In this document: positions 43,391 to 52,676 of the stretch, piece after piece
Layout: each line of letters starts with the position of its first letter
Numbering within the stretch: position 1 is the first letter of the stretch
NCBI RefSeq assembly: GCF_017377875.1
Contig: NZ_CP070975.1
Location: forward strand, 3,286,001 to 3,350,000
Origin: Alcaligenes sp. SORT26
GTDB lineage: Bacteria; Pseudomonadota; Gammaproteobacteria; Burkholderiales; Burkholderiaceae_B
DNA length: 64,000 nt
Direction of reading: 5' to 3'
Translations under genes and position numbers: made by a program
Notes under the pieces: generated by a model
The model's database searches: none
Seen by the model: the letters and a program-made list of their open reading frames with translations, nothing else
What the model was told of the DNA's origin: nothing

Positions 43391-44301
43391 GCGCTGCGTG
43401 GCGTTTGCGTAACCCGCGCGATTGGCAAAGTCTGCTGTACTTGATTGCCTACCCTGCCCTGGTGGTCGCGCTGTGGCGCGGCGGTTTTTCCTGGATTTTG
43501 TACGGCCTGCTGCTGTTCCTGACGCTGGGTATCGGCGTCATCAACCACAATCACCATCATTTGCGCATGTGGCGGGGCCGCCTGCCCAATCGTTTGACGG
43601 ACTTCTGGCTGACCCTGGTGCAAGGCCATCCCGCTTGTGTGTTCTGGCCTGCGCATGGTCGCAACCACCACCGTTACAAGCATGGTGAAAAAGACGTGGC
43701 CCGCACTTACCGTTTCTGGCGGGGCGACACCAACGACACCCTGGGCTGGCTGATGCACCCTTTTGAGGCCATCCCCGCCCTGTATCCCACTATTTTTAGC
43801 TGGTTAGGCAGCTTGCGCCGTCACTGGCCTGGTGTGTGGGCCTATTGCATGGCGCAGTACGGCCTGTGGCTGGGGAGCTGGACGCTGGCTTTGGCCCTGG
43901 ACCCGGTTAAAGGCCTGTTGTACGTGATCCTGCCGCAGCTACATGGTTTGCACTGGCTGCTGACCACTAATTATCTGCAACATGCCCATGCTGATGGCAG
44001 CCCGCAAGGCCGACAGGGTGAGCAATTGGCCTATGCCCGCAATTTCGAGGGGCTGGTCAATCCCTTGCTCTTCAATATCGGGCTGCATGTGGCCCACCAT
44101 GAACATTCGCGTGCGCACTGGTCCGAGCTGACCCGGCTGCACGACACCGAATACCGAGCCCGCACCCCGGATGCTTTGAACGAAGGGGGGCTGGTGCCTT
44201 ATATGTTGCGTGTTTTTGTGCTGGGCCTGTTTGTGCCTCGCTACCGCAGCCAATCTTTGAACGCCGTGGGCCAGACTGAGCGTCGGCGTGATTCCGTGTA
44301 A
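43387..44301 (+). CDS. fatty acid desaturase family protein
   Basis: A 304-residue membrane desaturase. The histidine boxes are HNHHH at about 54-58, HGRNHHRYKH at about 90-99 and, near the C-terminus, HVAHHEHSRAHW. Hydrophobic segments flank each. It uses a di-iron centre and oxygen to desaturate or hydroxylate an acyl chain. The start overlaps the hydroxylase gene by four bases and its stop is 14 bp before the ketosynthase fusion gene. Whether it acts on membrane lipids, a free acid or an ACP-bound chain cannot be read from the sequence. Confidence 0.87.
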   Translation: MSAAWRLRNPRDWQSLLYLIAYPALVVALWRGGFSWILYGLLLFLTLGIGVINHNHHHLRMWRGRLPNRLTDFWLTLVQGHPACVFWPAHGRNHHRYKHGEKDVARTYRFWRGDTNDTLGWLMHPFEAIPALYPTIFSWLGSLRRHWPGVWAYCMAQYGLWLGSWTLALALDPVKGLLYVILPQLHGLHWLLTTNYLQHAHADGSPQGRQGEQLAYARNFEGLVNPLLFNIGLHVAHHEHSRAHWSELTRLHDTEYRARTPDALNEGGLVPYMLRVFVLGLFVPRYRSQSLNAVGQTERRRDSV

Positions 44302-44315
44302 TCAGGAGTATTTCT

Positions 44316-46226
44316 ATGCCCGTGGCCTTTGAGCACGTCGTTATCCATCAGGCCCAGTGGTTTATGCCCGGCGAGCCGGTCGATAACACCGCTATGGATA
44401 ACTTTATTGCCCCCTTGAACCGTATCTCGGGGCGTATCAAACAGCGCATTCTGGCCGAAAACGGTATTCAGCAGCGTTACTACGCCATTGCGGAAGATGG
44501 CGGTACGCGCTGGAGCAATACGGCCATGGCCGCCAATGCCATCCGTAGCTGCCTGGAGCAAGCCGGTCTGGACATGGGTGATATAGGCTTGCTGGCCAGC
44601 GGCTCTTCGGGTGGTGATTTGTTGATGCCCGGCTTTGCTAACGCCATTCAGGGCGAGCTGGGTGCTCCTCCGCTGGAAGTGCATTCCGTACACGGGATTT
44701 GTGCGGCAGGTGTCACGGCGTTGCAGACCGTCGCCCAAGGCATTGAGCTGGGTGCTCATCGTCACGGGATGGCGGTGGCCAGCGAAATGCCCTCGCGTCT
44801 GTTCCGCCGCTCGCGCTTTGCCTCGCAAGACTATCAGGCGGACTTTGATGCGCACTTCCTGCGCTGGATGCTTTCCGACGGCGCGGGAGCGGCTTTGCTC
44901 AGCCATAAAGATCAGGTCTTGCCCACCACGCAGCCCGGCGTGCGTTTGCGCCTGCGCTGGATTCATCAAAAATCCTTCTCGGGTGATTACCCCGTTTGCA
45001 TGCAGCTAGGTGCCGCACGCGACTCCACGCGCAGCCATCTGGATTACGACTCCTGGGCCGAAGCCGAGCAGGCCGGTGCCTTGTCCCTGCGCCAGGACAT
45101 CCGCCTGTTGCCGCACCTGTTCGACATTGGCATCCACGAGTACGTAAAACTGGTGCGCGATGGTTGGGTTGACCCAGAGCGCATCAGCCATTTCCTGTGC
45201 CATTACTCGTCCGAGAAATTCATTCCCGTGGTGGCGGATTTACTGGAACAAGCCGGGCTGGCGATTCCTGCCGAGCGCTGGTATAGCAATCTGCGCTGGC
45301 GCGGTAATACGGGTGCGGCCTCCATTCTGATCATGCTGGCCGAGTTCATGCGCGACCGGACCTTGACGCCGGGCGAGCAAATCCTGTGCTACGTGCCCGA
45401 GTCGGGCCGCTTCATGACGGCGTATATGCTGCTGGAAGTGGAATCCTGCGATGCGCCTGCCGCCACGCTGTCTTATCCCTCTGCGAAACAATCGGCCCCC
45501 GCTGCTGTGGACCAGGTGGATATAGCCCCCCCGCACGACCCGGCGACAGCCCCGCAAGGCTTGCGCGATCTGCTGACGCAATTGGCTCCCATCTGGCACG
45601 ATTACCGCTCGCAAGTGTGGCGTACCCCCTTGCTGCGCAGCCTGCACGACGGCTCCATGCGTATGCAGGACTACCAGAAGTGGATGGCGGACTGGATTCC
45701 CCAGGTGCGTGAAGGGGCCAAATGGATGCGCGAAGCCTGCGACTCCTTGTCGCCCACTTACGCACCGCTGGCTGAGCTGATTCGTCTGCACGCAGGCGAA
45801 GAACAGGACGACTTCAAGATCTTGTTCGAGGACTATCAGCACGCCGGTGGTACTGCCACCGAGATCGAGCAACTGACGCGCAACCCCGGCGGTCAAGCCT
45901 TGAATTCCTACCTGCATGCGCTGGCCGCCAGCCAGGACCCGATTGGTTTGCTGGGCGCCATTTATATTATTGAAGGTACGGGCCAACGTATCGTTCCGGC
46001 CCTGCTGCCTTTGCTGAAGTCTTCCTTGTCGCTGGAACCGAATATGTACCGCTTCCTGCACTACCACGGCATGAACGACGAGCACCATCTGGCTCGTTGG
46101 CTTGTCGCGGTCGAGCTGGCGCTGGATTGCGATGAAACCGGCCGCGCCGAACAGATTATTATTGAAACCGCACGCCGTACGGCTGCCCTGTACTTGATGC
46201 AGTTCCAATACGCGAAAGAGTTTTAA
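44316..46226 (+). CDS. ketoacyl-ACP synthase III fused to a heme-oxygenase-like di-iron domain
   Basis: A 636-residue two-domain protein. Residues 1-375 are a KAS III (FabH/OleA-like) thiolase fold with an intact catalytic triad: Cys129 in HGICAAG, His296 in LCHYSSE and Asn331 in RGNTGAAS. Residues 376-415 are an Ala/Pro-rich linker. Residues 416-636 resemble the iron-containing redox enzyme family (Haem_oxygenas_2, HDO superfamily). Likely metal ligands are His492 and Glu495/Glu496 in LHAGEEQDD, Glu553 in IIEGTG, and His584, Asp588 and His591 in HGMNDEHH, the last matching the HxxxDxxH of known HDO enzymes. The fusion suggests that a product of condensation is oxidised on the same chain. An AGGAG ribosome site lies before the ATG. 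Confidence 0.85.
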   Translation: MPVAFEHVVIHQAQWFMPGEPVDNTAMDNFIAPLNRISGRIKQRILAENGIQQRYYAIAEDGGTRWSNTAMAANAIRSCLEQAGLDMGDIGLLASGSSGGDLLMPGFANAIQGELGAPPLEVHSVHGICAAGVTALQTVAQGIELGAHRHGMAVASEMPSRLFRRSRFASQDYQADFDAHFLRWMLSDGAGAALLSHKDQVLPTTQPGVRLRLRWIHQKSFSGDYPVCMQLGAARDSTRSHLDYDSWAEAEQAGALSLRQDIRLLPHLFDIGIHEYVKLVRDGWVDPERISHFLCHYSSEKFIPVVADLLEQAGLAIPAERWYSNLRWRGNTGAASILIMLAEFMRDRTLTPGEQILCYVPESGRFMTAYMLLEVESCDAPAATLSYPSAKQSAPAAVDQVDIAPPHDPATAPQGLRDLLTQLAPIWHDYRSQVWRTPLLRSLHDGSMRMQDYQKWMADWIPQVREGAKWMREACDSLSPTYAPLAELIRLHAGEEQDDFKILFEDYQHAGGTATEIEQLTRNPGGQALNSYLHALAASQDPIGLLGAIYIIEGTGQRIVPALLPLLKSSLSLEPNMYRFLHYHGMNDEHHLARWLVAVELALDCDETGRAEQIIIETARRTAALYLMQFQYAKEF

Positions 46227-46229
46227 TTC

Positions 46230-47183
46230 ATGGATCAAATCCCGGATTTTTTAAGCAAGCCACATGACCCCCAGGACCCCAGTCCCTGGCGGGCCTTGTA
46301 CCTGGATCGCAGCACGCCTTTGCCCGATGAGGTCAAGCAGGCCTGGCTGGCGGACTCCAGCTCGTCCTCGCGCCAGTATCTGCTGCCCTTTTTGCGGCCA
46401 CTGGCCCGCTTGATGATTGTGGTGATCCAGATCGTCAAAACCTTCTTGCCGCGCAAGTGGTCGCACTCAGGCCTTTTGCATCGCATTCTGGTGTGGGGCT
46501 TGAAGCGCTTTGTCTCGCCACAGGCCAACTGGCTGATTCTGCGTCACTTCCACCTGGGTTCGCAGGTTCTGGCCTTTATTGCTGCCAACTCGCCCACCAA
46601 AGTACCGACGACGCCGCTCACGCCGATGAATATCGACGAGCTGCATGATCACACCTTTGTGAAACACGATCTGAATTTGTTCAACTTCGTGATCCGGCTG
46701 AATCAGGCGCTACGGGACAATAATCAGGAAATCGGCCCGCCGGAGCGGGTGGATTTCTCCATGATCCAGCCCGTGCCCTTGGCTCTGGACGATATGCCGC
46801 AAGGCCCGCTGAACAAGATGGATCTGCAAAGCGCCATCGAACTGTTCACACCCTTGTACCAACTGCTGCTGACCGATAACGACTTCTGGCGTGCGGCCAA
46901 TTCCTTGCAGTTGGACGAGACTATCGGTATCTATGCGGCCAAGATCTTGCAGGCGCCAGAGCATCTTATTCTGGTGAACAACGGCCACCCCCTGGTGCCC
47001 ATGTCTACCTTGCGAGCAGGCTACCGTCTGGTACTGCATGGCTTGTCGACAGAAATGCTGCACAGCCTGCTCAATCAGATGAAGCAGGCGCAGGCGGAGC
47101 AGGAAAGCGGCTTGAATCAAGAGCAAGGGCAGGGACCAGACCAGGCCCAAGATTCAGTGCAGAAATCTGACCCTGAGCTTTGA
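46230..47183 (+). CDS. uncharacterised protein of the lipid-modifying operon
   Basis: A 317-residue protein, three bases after the ketosynthase fusion, that I cannot assign with certainty; it resembles an uncharacterised family seen beside such ketosynthase/oxidase genes. One hydrophobic stretch near residues 50-70 (LLPFLRPLARLMIVVIQIV) may touch the membrane. Later parts are mostly helical (HTFVKHDLNLFNFVIRLNQAL; VLHGLSTEMLHSLLNQMKQA) with His residues HD and HDH that could bind metal. The last 30 residues are Gln/Glu-rich and of low complexity. It ends the operon before a strong terminator. Confidence 0.75.
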   Translation: MDQIPDFLSKPHDPQDPSPWRALYLDRSTPLPDEVKQAWLADSSSSSRQYLLPFLRPLARLMIVVIQIVKTFLPRKWSHSGLLHRILVWGLKRFVSPQANWLILRHFHLGSQVLAFIAANSPTKVPTTPLTPMNIDELHDHTFVKHDLNLFNFVIRLNQALRDNNQEIGPPERVDFSMIQPVPLALDDMPQGPLNKMDLQSAIELFTPLYQLLLTDNDFWRAANSLQLDETIGIYAAKILQAPEHLILVNNGHPLVPMSTLRAGYRLVLHGLSTEMLHSLLNQMKQAQAEQESGLNQEQGQGPDQAQDSVQKSDPEL

Positions 47184-47200
47184 TCTTTCAGCCAGTCTGT

Positions 47201-47247
47201 CCAAGGGCTGCCCTCGTATTCGCGCGAGGGCAGCCCTTGGTGTTTTT
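47201..47247 (+). terminator. intrinsic terminator of the lipid-modifying operon
   Basis: A perfect 16-bp stem CCAAGGGCTGCCCTCG/CGAGGGCAGCCCTTGG with loop TATTCGCG is followed by TGTTTTT. It defines the 3' end of the four-gene operon. Confidence 0.95.
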
Positions 47248-47273
47248 AGACTAGACGTAGTCGCTGCTGCTGT

Positions 47274-48062
47274 TCAGGCTGCCGTTTTTTCCAGTCCAGC
47301 CAGCACATCATCAAGTGCATCAGCCAGGTATCCAGCCCAACGCTCAGTGGCTCCTGGCTGAGCCAGCAAATCCTGCCGGACTTCAATCGCAAAATGCGGT
47401 AGACCGGCAGGAATCGCGTGACGCAAGAAGGTATGCCCACGTAATTCGCGCCCGTCGTAGGGGTAGTTGTTGCCTATCGAACTGGCATGCCGTGACAGAC
47501 CTTGCAGCATCAGGGAGGCAGGCCATTCCTGTTCCCAGATGACGGCGGCATGGGGGCGTTCCTGTCCGTTCAAGGAAGCGGCAAAGGAATGGATAGGCAA
47601 GATCAGCACGGTGGAGTGATGTTCACGCAAGGCGCGTAAAGTTTGTGCCACTTGCTGATGAAATGGCTCGAACACGCGCAGGGCACGTTGCTCTCGGGCC
47701 GCGTCATCCAGACCCACATTGCCGGGAATCAGGCTGCCGTCGGAGCGCTCGGGAATCCAGTCCGCATCGTGGCTGGAGCGGTTGCAGTCCACATACAGCC
47801 GCGAGGTGGTGCACAGGACAGCAGGTGCACCAATACGCAGTGCCAAGGCGCGGGCCAAGGCGTCTGCCCCCAGGTCCACGGCGATATGGCGCTCCAGATC
47901 TGCCGCGCTGCATCCCAGATTATCTGCTTCCGGTGGCATTTGATTGGATGCGTGCTCGCACACCAGCAGCACGGGGGTACGTCCCTGGGCATTGAACACG
48001 GTGGCCGCTGGCCATGTGTCGGTGTGTGGGCGCAGGCTGGAGTCAGGATTGGAGATTGACAT
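47274..48062 (-). CDS. N-formylglutamate amidohydrolase-like protein
   Basis: A 262-residue metallohydrolase-like protein. Family motifs are LLVCEHASNQMPPEADNLG (key CEHASN), HIAVDLGADALARAL, LYVDCNRSSHDADWI (key DCNRS), ILPIHSF and HTFLRHA. N-formylglutamate amidohydrolase normally ends histidine degradation, but no hut genes are here. Beside a glutamine-synthetase-like ligase and an aldehyde dehydrogenase, hydrolysis of a gamma-glutamyl or related amide is a reasonable inference. The ATG at 48062 overlaps the aldehyde dehydrogenase 3' end by 20 bp. Confidence 0.82.
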   Translation of the reverse strand: MSISNPDSSLRPHTDTWPAATVFNAQGRTPVLLVCEHASNQMPPEADNLGCSAADLERHIAVDLGADALARALALRIGAPAVLCTTSRLYVDCNRSSHDADWIPERSDGSLIPGNVGLDDAAREQRALRVFEPFHQQVAQTLRALREHHSTVLILPIHSFAASLNGQERPHAAVIWEQEWPASLMLQGLSRHASSIGNNYPYDGRELRGHTFLRHAIPAGLPHFAIEVRQDLLAQPGATERWAGYLADALDDVLAGLEKTAA

Positions 48063-49422
48063 GGAAAGCCTTGAGGACCGTGTATTCATCAAAGGAAGCG
48101 GCGCCGTAGGTTCTGCCCAGACCGGAGGCTTTGACACCCCCCCAGGGCAGGTTCAGATCCGCATGGTCGCAGCGGTTGACGTAGCAAAGGCCAGCCTCCA
48201 CATCACGACTTAATGCCAGAGCCTGCTCAATGTCCTGCGACCAGATTGAGGCGGTCAGACCGTAGCGGCTGTCATTCATCAAACGTAGTGCGTGCTGGTC
48301 GTCAGCCACGGCCGTGATGCAAACAAGCGGCCCAAAGGCCTCATCCTGGATCAAGCTGGAGTCTTGTGCCACATTCAGCAGTACAGCAGGCGCTACGTAG
48401 GCGGAGGATGGGTCGACTTCAGTCGGGTGAGCAATGACGGTTGCCCCTTCTTCCTGTGCCTGGACAAGCAGCTTTCGCAGCCGTTGGGCCGCTGCTGTGC
48501 TCACGACCGGGCCTATATCCGGCGTACTGTCGGGGTGGCCTACAGTCAATTTATTCATGCCGCTGACAAAGCCCTCTACAAAGGGTTCGTAGACCGATTC
48601 GTGTACATAAATCCGCTCTACCGAGCAGCAGGATTGCCCGGCATTGTCGAAGCTGCCTGCGACCAGGGCAGGGATGGTGCTGGCCAGATTGGCATCGGCG
48701 CGCACATAGGCAGGGTCTTTACCGCCTAGTTCCAGCCCGGTGCTGACCAGCCCGGCAGCCGCTGCTTGGTACACACTTTTGCCTCCTTGATCGGAACCAA
48801 TGAACTGGACTGCATGCACGTGCCCGGAGGCCAACAGTTGCTCCGTTCCAGCATGGTCCAGATGCACTGCCTGGAAGACATCGGGATGCCCGCCTGCATC
48901 ACACCAGGCCTGCTCCATAAAGTCGGCAATAGGAGCTGTTTGGTGGGCATGTTTAAGCAGCACGACATTACCGGCCAATAGTGCCGCGACAGTCATTCCG
49001 CCTGCCATGGCGACCGGGTAGTTCCAGGCACTGATTGCCAGACAAAGGCCCTTGGGCTCTCGCCGTACCAGCCGTTGCGCTTGTGCAGTGGAGTTCATGC
49101 TGATGTCTTGCAGCTCCTGGCGGGCCCGCATAATCATGTCCTCGGTGACGGCTGATACGCGCGATAGCTCATCCGATTGTTGTGCGGGGCGGCCAATCAG
49201 CTTCATCAACAATTCAGCCAGCGCCTGACGACGCTGCTCCAGAATCGCTACAAAGCCCTGAATCTGTGTGATGCGCTGCTCCAGCGGCACCTTGCGCCAG
49301 TCCTTGAAGGCCAGGCTGGCACGCTGCACAGCAGCCTGAACCTGTTCTTCACTCAGAACGCTGCGGGAAGCCACAATCTGGCCGTCGATAGGGGAAACAA
49401 TAGGAGTAGGGTGGGCAGCCAT
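48043..49422 (-). CDS. NAD(P)-dependent aldehyde dehydrogenase
   Basis: A 459-residue cytoplasmic aldehyde dehydrogenase. It has AISAWNYPVAMAGG, LELGGKDPAY with the general-base Glu, and the catalytic Cys in NAGQSCCSVERIYV, followed by DEAFGPLVCI. Its ATG shares one base with the stop of the glutamine-synthetase-like gene (TAATG). In the pathway proposed here it would oxidise a gamma-glutamyl-amino-aldehyde, like PuuC in putrescine use. The particular substrate is not shown. Confidence 0.9.
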   Translation of the reverse strand: MAAHPTPIVSPIDGQIVASRSVLSEEQVQAAVQRASLAFKDWRKVPLEQRITQIQGFVAILEQRRQALAELLMKLIGRPAQQSDELSRVSAVTEDMIMRARQELQDISMNSTAQAQRLVRREPKGLCLAISAWNYPVAMAGGMTVAALLAGNVVLLKHAHQTAPIADFMEQAWCDAGGHPDVFQAVHLDHAGTEQLLASGHVHAVQFIGSDQGGKSVYQAAAAGLVSTGLELGGKDPAYVRADANLASTIPALVAGSFDNAGQSCCSVERIYVHESVYEPFVEGFVSGMNKLTVGHPDSTPDIGPVVSTAAAQRLRKLLVQAQEEGATVIAHPTEVDPSSAYVAPAVLLNVAQDSSLIQDEAFGPLVCITAVADDQHALRLMNDSRYGLTASIWSQDIEQALALSRDVEAGLCYVNRCDHADLNLPWGGVKASGLGRTYGAASFDEYTVLKAFHVNLQS

Positions 49423-50804
49423 TATGCAAACTCAAAAAAGCGTTGGCGTTCAACGTCGGTGACCAGGGCGGCGAACTCTTGCTCCTGAGCGTACTTGCTG
49501 GCCACGTAAGTATCGACAAAGGCATTGCCGAAAATCTCGCGTGCTACCGGGGAACGATCAAAGCGGTAAATGGCTTCGCCAAAGGAGTTGGGGAACTTCA
49601 GTTCAGCGGGGATTTCCGACATGCGTTCGTAGACGTTGCCCTGCATTTCTTCGCTGGGCTCGATCTTGTTCTCAATGCCCCACAAGCCCATGCCCAGAGC
49701 GCAGGCCAGGGCCAGATACGGGTTGGTATCTGCGCCGGGTGCGCGGCATTCAATACGTTGAGACGATGGCGAGCCTCCAATGGCCCGCAAGGCGCAGGTG
49801 CGGTTTTCCCAGCCCCAGGTAGCGGTAATCGGCGCAAAGATCCAGGGCTGAAAACGGCGGAAAGAATTGACTGTCGGGCCAAACATGATCAGAAAGTCAG
49901 GCAGGAGTTTTTGCATGCCGCCAATGAAATACCGCATCTCCTGGCTGATGGCATTGGGCTGGGAGGCGTCATGGAAAACCGACTCGCCATCGGGGCGGCG
50001 CAAGGACACATGAACGTGGCCGCTTTGTCCGTCAGCATCATTGGACCAGCGCGCCATAAAGGTCATCAAGCGGCCATGACGCTGCGCCAGAATCTTGGCA
50101 AAGGTCTTGAACAGGATGGCATTGTCAGCAGCCAGCACCCCTTCCTGATACCCCAGCGCCGCTTCCATAAAGCCTGCGCCCATCTCCTCGTGCACGCCTT
50201 CCAAAGGCACATCCAGACAGGCAAAACAGTCCAGCAGGGCGTTGTAGAAATCCGTGTCCACGCCCTGACGCAACATCAGGTTGTAGGACTTGCCCAGCGT
50301 TGCCAGATCCAGATTGCGATAGTCTTTTTCGCGGATGGAGCGGGAGCTTTCATTGAACAGGGTGAACTCGTACTCGCAGGAGTGAAAAGGCCGATAGCCC
50401 ATTTGCTCCGCCTTTCTGGCGACGCGGTGGTACACGTTGCGCGGGAAAATGGGCTCTTCTTCTTCGACGTAATCAAACAGGAAGAACAGGTTGCGGGAGG
50501 GGCTTTCCCAGGGAATCTCCCGGCCGCTATCGGGGACCAGACGGCATAGATTGTCAGCAAACTTGGCATCGGCCAGGGACTGACCGCCGGGCATGGGCCG
50601 CAGCACATCGTTAAAGTCCAGCGCCAGGGTGGCCTGGGGAAACAGGATGCCCTTGTCGATGGTCTGCAAAAACTTTTCACGCGATACGTACTTGGCGCGA
50701 ATCTGTCCCTGCATATCGGCAAAGCCAATGTTCACATGCTGAGGCTGGCGGGCATTGATCAGCGCTCGTACTTCTTCCAGGGTTTTGATCGAACGAATAT
50801 CCAT
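49422..50804 (-). CDS. glutamine synthetase family protein (gamma-glutamylamine ligase type)
   Basis: A 460-residue type I glutamine-synthetase-like enzyme. The N-terminal beta-grasp has VNIGFADMQGQIRAKYV; catalytic-domain landmarks include HEEMGAGFMEAAL, GHVHVSL and the ATP/glutamate-binding stretch SQRIECRAPGADTNPYLALA. No adenylylation-site Tyr stretch of GlnA is seen. Together with an aldehyde dehydrogenase and a PuuR-like XRE-cupin regulator it resembles PuuA-like gamma-glutamyl-polyamine or gamma-glutamyl-ethanolamide synthetases, rather than GlnA. It heads a minus-strand operon and is divergent from the GMC oxidoreductase gene. Confidence 0.87.
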   Translation of the reverse strand: MDIRSIKTLEEVRALINARQPQHVNIGFADMQGQIRAKYVSREKFLQTIDKGILFPQATLALDFNDVLRPMPGGQSLADAKFADNLCRLVPDSGREIPWESPSRNLFFLFDYVEEEEPIFPRNVYHRVARKAEQMGYRPFHSCEYEFTLFNESSRSIREKDYRNLDLATLGKSYNLMLRQGVDTDFYNALLDCFACLDVPLEGVHEEMGAGFMEAALGYQEGVLAADNAILFKTFAKILAQRHGRLMTFMARWSNDADGQSGHVHVSLRRPDGESVFHDASQPNAISQEMRYFIGGMQKLLPDFLIMFGPTVNSFRRFQPWIFAPITATWGWENRTCALRAIGGSPSSQRIECRAPGADTNPYLALACALGMGLWGIENKIEPSEEMQGNVYERMSEIPAELKFPNSFGEAIYRFDRSPVAREIFGNAFVDTYVASKYAQEQEFAALVTDVERQRFFEFA

Positions 50805-50877
50805 TTCATCTCCTGAACAGCCTTCCCTTGAAGCGACTGTGGTTTAGACTGATTCTGTCTGTTTCTGTAGTTCTGTT

Positions 50878-50897
50878 ATGTTCCATTTTGGAAACAT
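50878..50897. promoter_or_regulatory. candidate operator between glutamine-synthetase-like and GMC genes
   Basis: ATGTTCCATTTTGGAAACAT is an imperfect inverted repeat in the 220-bp divergent promoter region. The XRE-cupin regulator at 52677-53243 is a likely binder, by analogy with PuuR. The rest of the intergenic stretch is A+T-rich with no other clear motif. Confidence 0.4.
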
Positions 50898-51024
50898 TTC
50901 AGGAAATTTTATGCTAACCTGCCAACTTGTCAACGAAATTGTTTTAGGCATCAGGTATTGGCCAAGTGTGTCTGTCTGACGCGGCAGAGCCAGGCTGGGC
51001 ACTGCCTTTCAAACAGGATAAAAA

Positions 51025-52635
51025 ATGCGAGACAGTGGTATCTGGGATTACATCGTGGTCGGTGCTGGCTCATCTGGCAGCGTTATTGCCAGTCGCTTGT
51101 CGCAAGAGCCAGGCGTCAGCGTGTTGCTGGTGGAAGCAGGCAGTTGGGACTTGTCGCCGTATCTGTGGGTACCGGCGGGCGAGGAGCGCGCCATTGCCAG
51201 CCCGAAATACAGTTGGTCCTATCAGGTTGAGGCCGATCCCAGCCGCAATAATCGTGCTGAGGTCTGGCCTGCCGGACGTGTGCTGGGTGGCAGCAGCTCG
51301 ATCAACGGCATGATTTATCTGCGCGGCAGTGCAGCCGATTACGATGCTTGGGCGGCGCAGGGCAATGAGGGCTGGGCTTACCAGGATGTGCTGCCGTATT
51401 TTGTACGGGCCGAGACCAATACGCGCGGTGCCAGCCGCTTTCACGGTGGGCAAGGGCCCTTGTCTGTATCGGATGTGCGTACACCGCATCAACTGGTCAG
51501 CACCTTTACGCAGGCGGCGATGGAGTGCGGCTTACCGTTCAATGGGGATGTGAATGGCGCGTCTCAGTTCGGTGTTGGTGCCTTGCAGGCGACCCAGAAG
51601 CGGGGTTGGCGTCACAGTGCCTCCAAAGCCTATTTATGGCCTGCTCGCAAGCGCACCAACCTGACAATTTTGACGGGGGCGTTGACACGCCGGGTCTTGA
51701 TTGAAAAGGGGCAGGCGGTCGGTATCGAGTATCAGAAAAAAGGCGAGGTGCTCAGTGCCAGGGCGCGCAAGGAAGTCATTCTCTGCGCCGGTGCCCTGGC
51801 GTCGCCCAAGCTCTTGATGCTCTCCGGTATCGGGCCTGCCCAGACCCTGCGCCAGCACGGTATCCCCGTGGTTTGCGACCTGCCGGGCGTGGGCCAAGGC
51901 TTGCAAGAGCATCCGGGCGTGATGATCAGCGCCGAGGTGAATGTACGCACCTATAACGTGGAAACAGACCCGTGGAGTGTGATCAAGCACGGCATGAACT
52001 GGTTGTTTCGGGGGCGAGGTCCAGGTGCTACGCCTATTGGTCATGCCGTGGCTTTCGCCAAAACCCGGCCTGATGAAACAGAGCCGGATGTGCAATTGAC
52101 CTTTACCCCTATAGGCTACAACACGGTGGGAGATGGGCCTTTGTTTTTCCCTATGCCTGCCGTCGTGATTGCGGTCAATGTGTGCCGCCCTCTGGCACGT
52201 GGGCAAGTGACTTTGCGCTCTGCAGACCCAGCAGATTTACCCCGTATTGAACACGTGATGCTAGGCCAGGAGGATGACCGACGCAGGCTGCGTGATGGGG
52301 CCAAAATGGCGCGCCAGTTCTTTAATACCGGTGCCTTTGCCCCCTATATGCAAGGTGAGCTACACCCTGGCGCGCAGGTAACAGAGGACGAACAGTGGGA
52401 TGCTTTCCTGCGTAGCCATTGCATCCGTTTCAGCCATCCGGTGGGAACGTGTCGCATGGGCCCGGACGGAGATGAAAACGCGGTGCTGGACCCTCAGTTA
52501 CGGTTGCGCGGAGTACGTGGTTTGCGTGTTGCCGATGCTTCCATCATGCCCAGCTTGCCCAGTGCCAATACCAATGCGCCAGCCATCATGATTGGTGAAA
52601 AGGCGGCGGATCTGATCCGGCAGTTTCCCGCTTGA
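51025..52635 (+). CDS. GMC-family FAD-dependent alcohol dehydrogenase
   Basis: A 536-residue flavoprotein of the glucose-methanol-choline family. The FAD-binding motif VVGAGSSGSVIASRLS starts near residue 7; GMC signature 1 is GRVLGGSSSINGMIYLRG, signature 2 is GALASPKLLMLSGIGPA, and the catalytic His is in SHPVGTCRMG. Length and order resemble choline dehydrogenase and related alcohol dehydrogenases. Divergent from the glutamine-synthetase-like operon, it may oxidise an alcohol (choline-like, or a gamma-glutamyl-amino alcohol) to the aldehyde used by the neighbouring aldehyde dehydrogenase. It converges on the XRE-cupin gene with a small 7-bp hairpin at 52644-52663 between. Confidence 0.9.
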   Translation: MRDSGIWDYIVVGAGSSGSVIASRLSQEPGVSVLLVEAGSWDLSPYLWVPAGEERAIASPKYSWSYQVEADPSRNNRAEVWPAGRVLGGSSSINGMIYLRGSAADYDAWAAQGNEGWAYQDVLPYFVRAETNTRGASRFHGGQGPLSVSDVRTPHQLVSTFTQAAMECGLPFNGDVNGASQFGVGALQATQKRGWRHSASKAYLWPARKRTNLTILTGALTRRVLIEKGQAVGIEYQKKGEVLSARARKEVILCAGALASPKLLMLSGIGPAQTLRQHGIPVVCDLPGVGQGLQEHPGVMISAEVNVRTYNVETDPWSVIKHGMNWLFRGRGPGATPIGHAVAFAKTRPDETEPDVQLTFTPIGYNTVGDGPLFFPMPAVVIAVNVCRPLARGQVTLRSADPADLPRIEHVMLGQEDDRRRLRDGAKMARQFFNTGAFAPYMQGELHPGAQVTEDEQWDAFLRSHCIRFSHPVGTCRMGPDGDENAVLDPQLRLRGVRGLRVADASIMPSLPSANTNAPAIMIGEKAADLIRQFPA

Positions 52636-52676
52636 TTGCGACGCAAGCCACGGTCATGGCTTGTGGGTGGCAGGTT

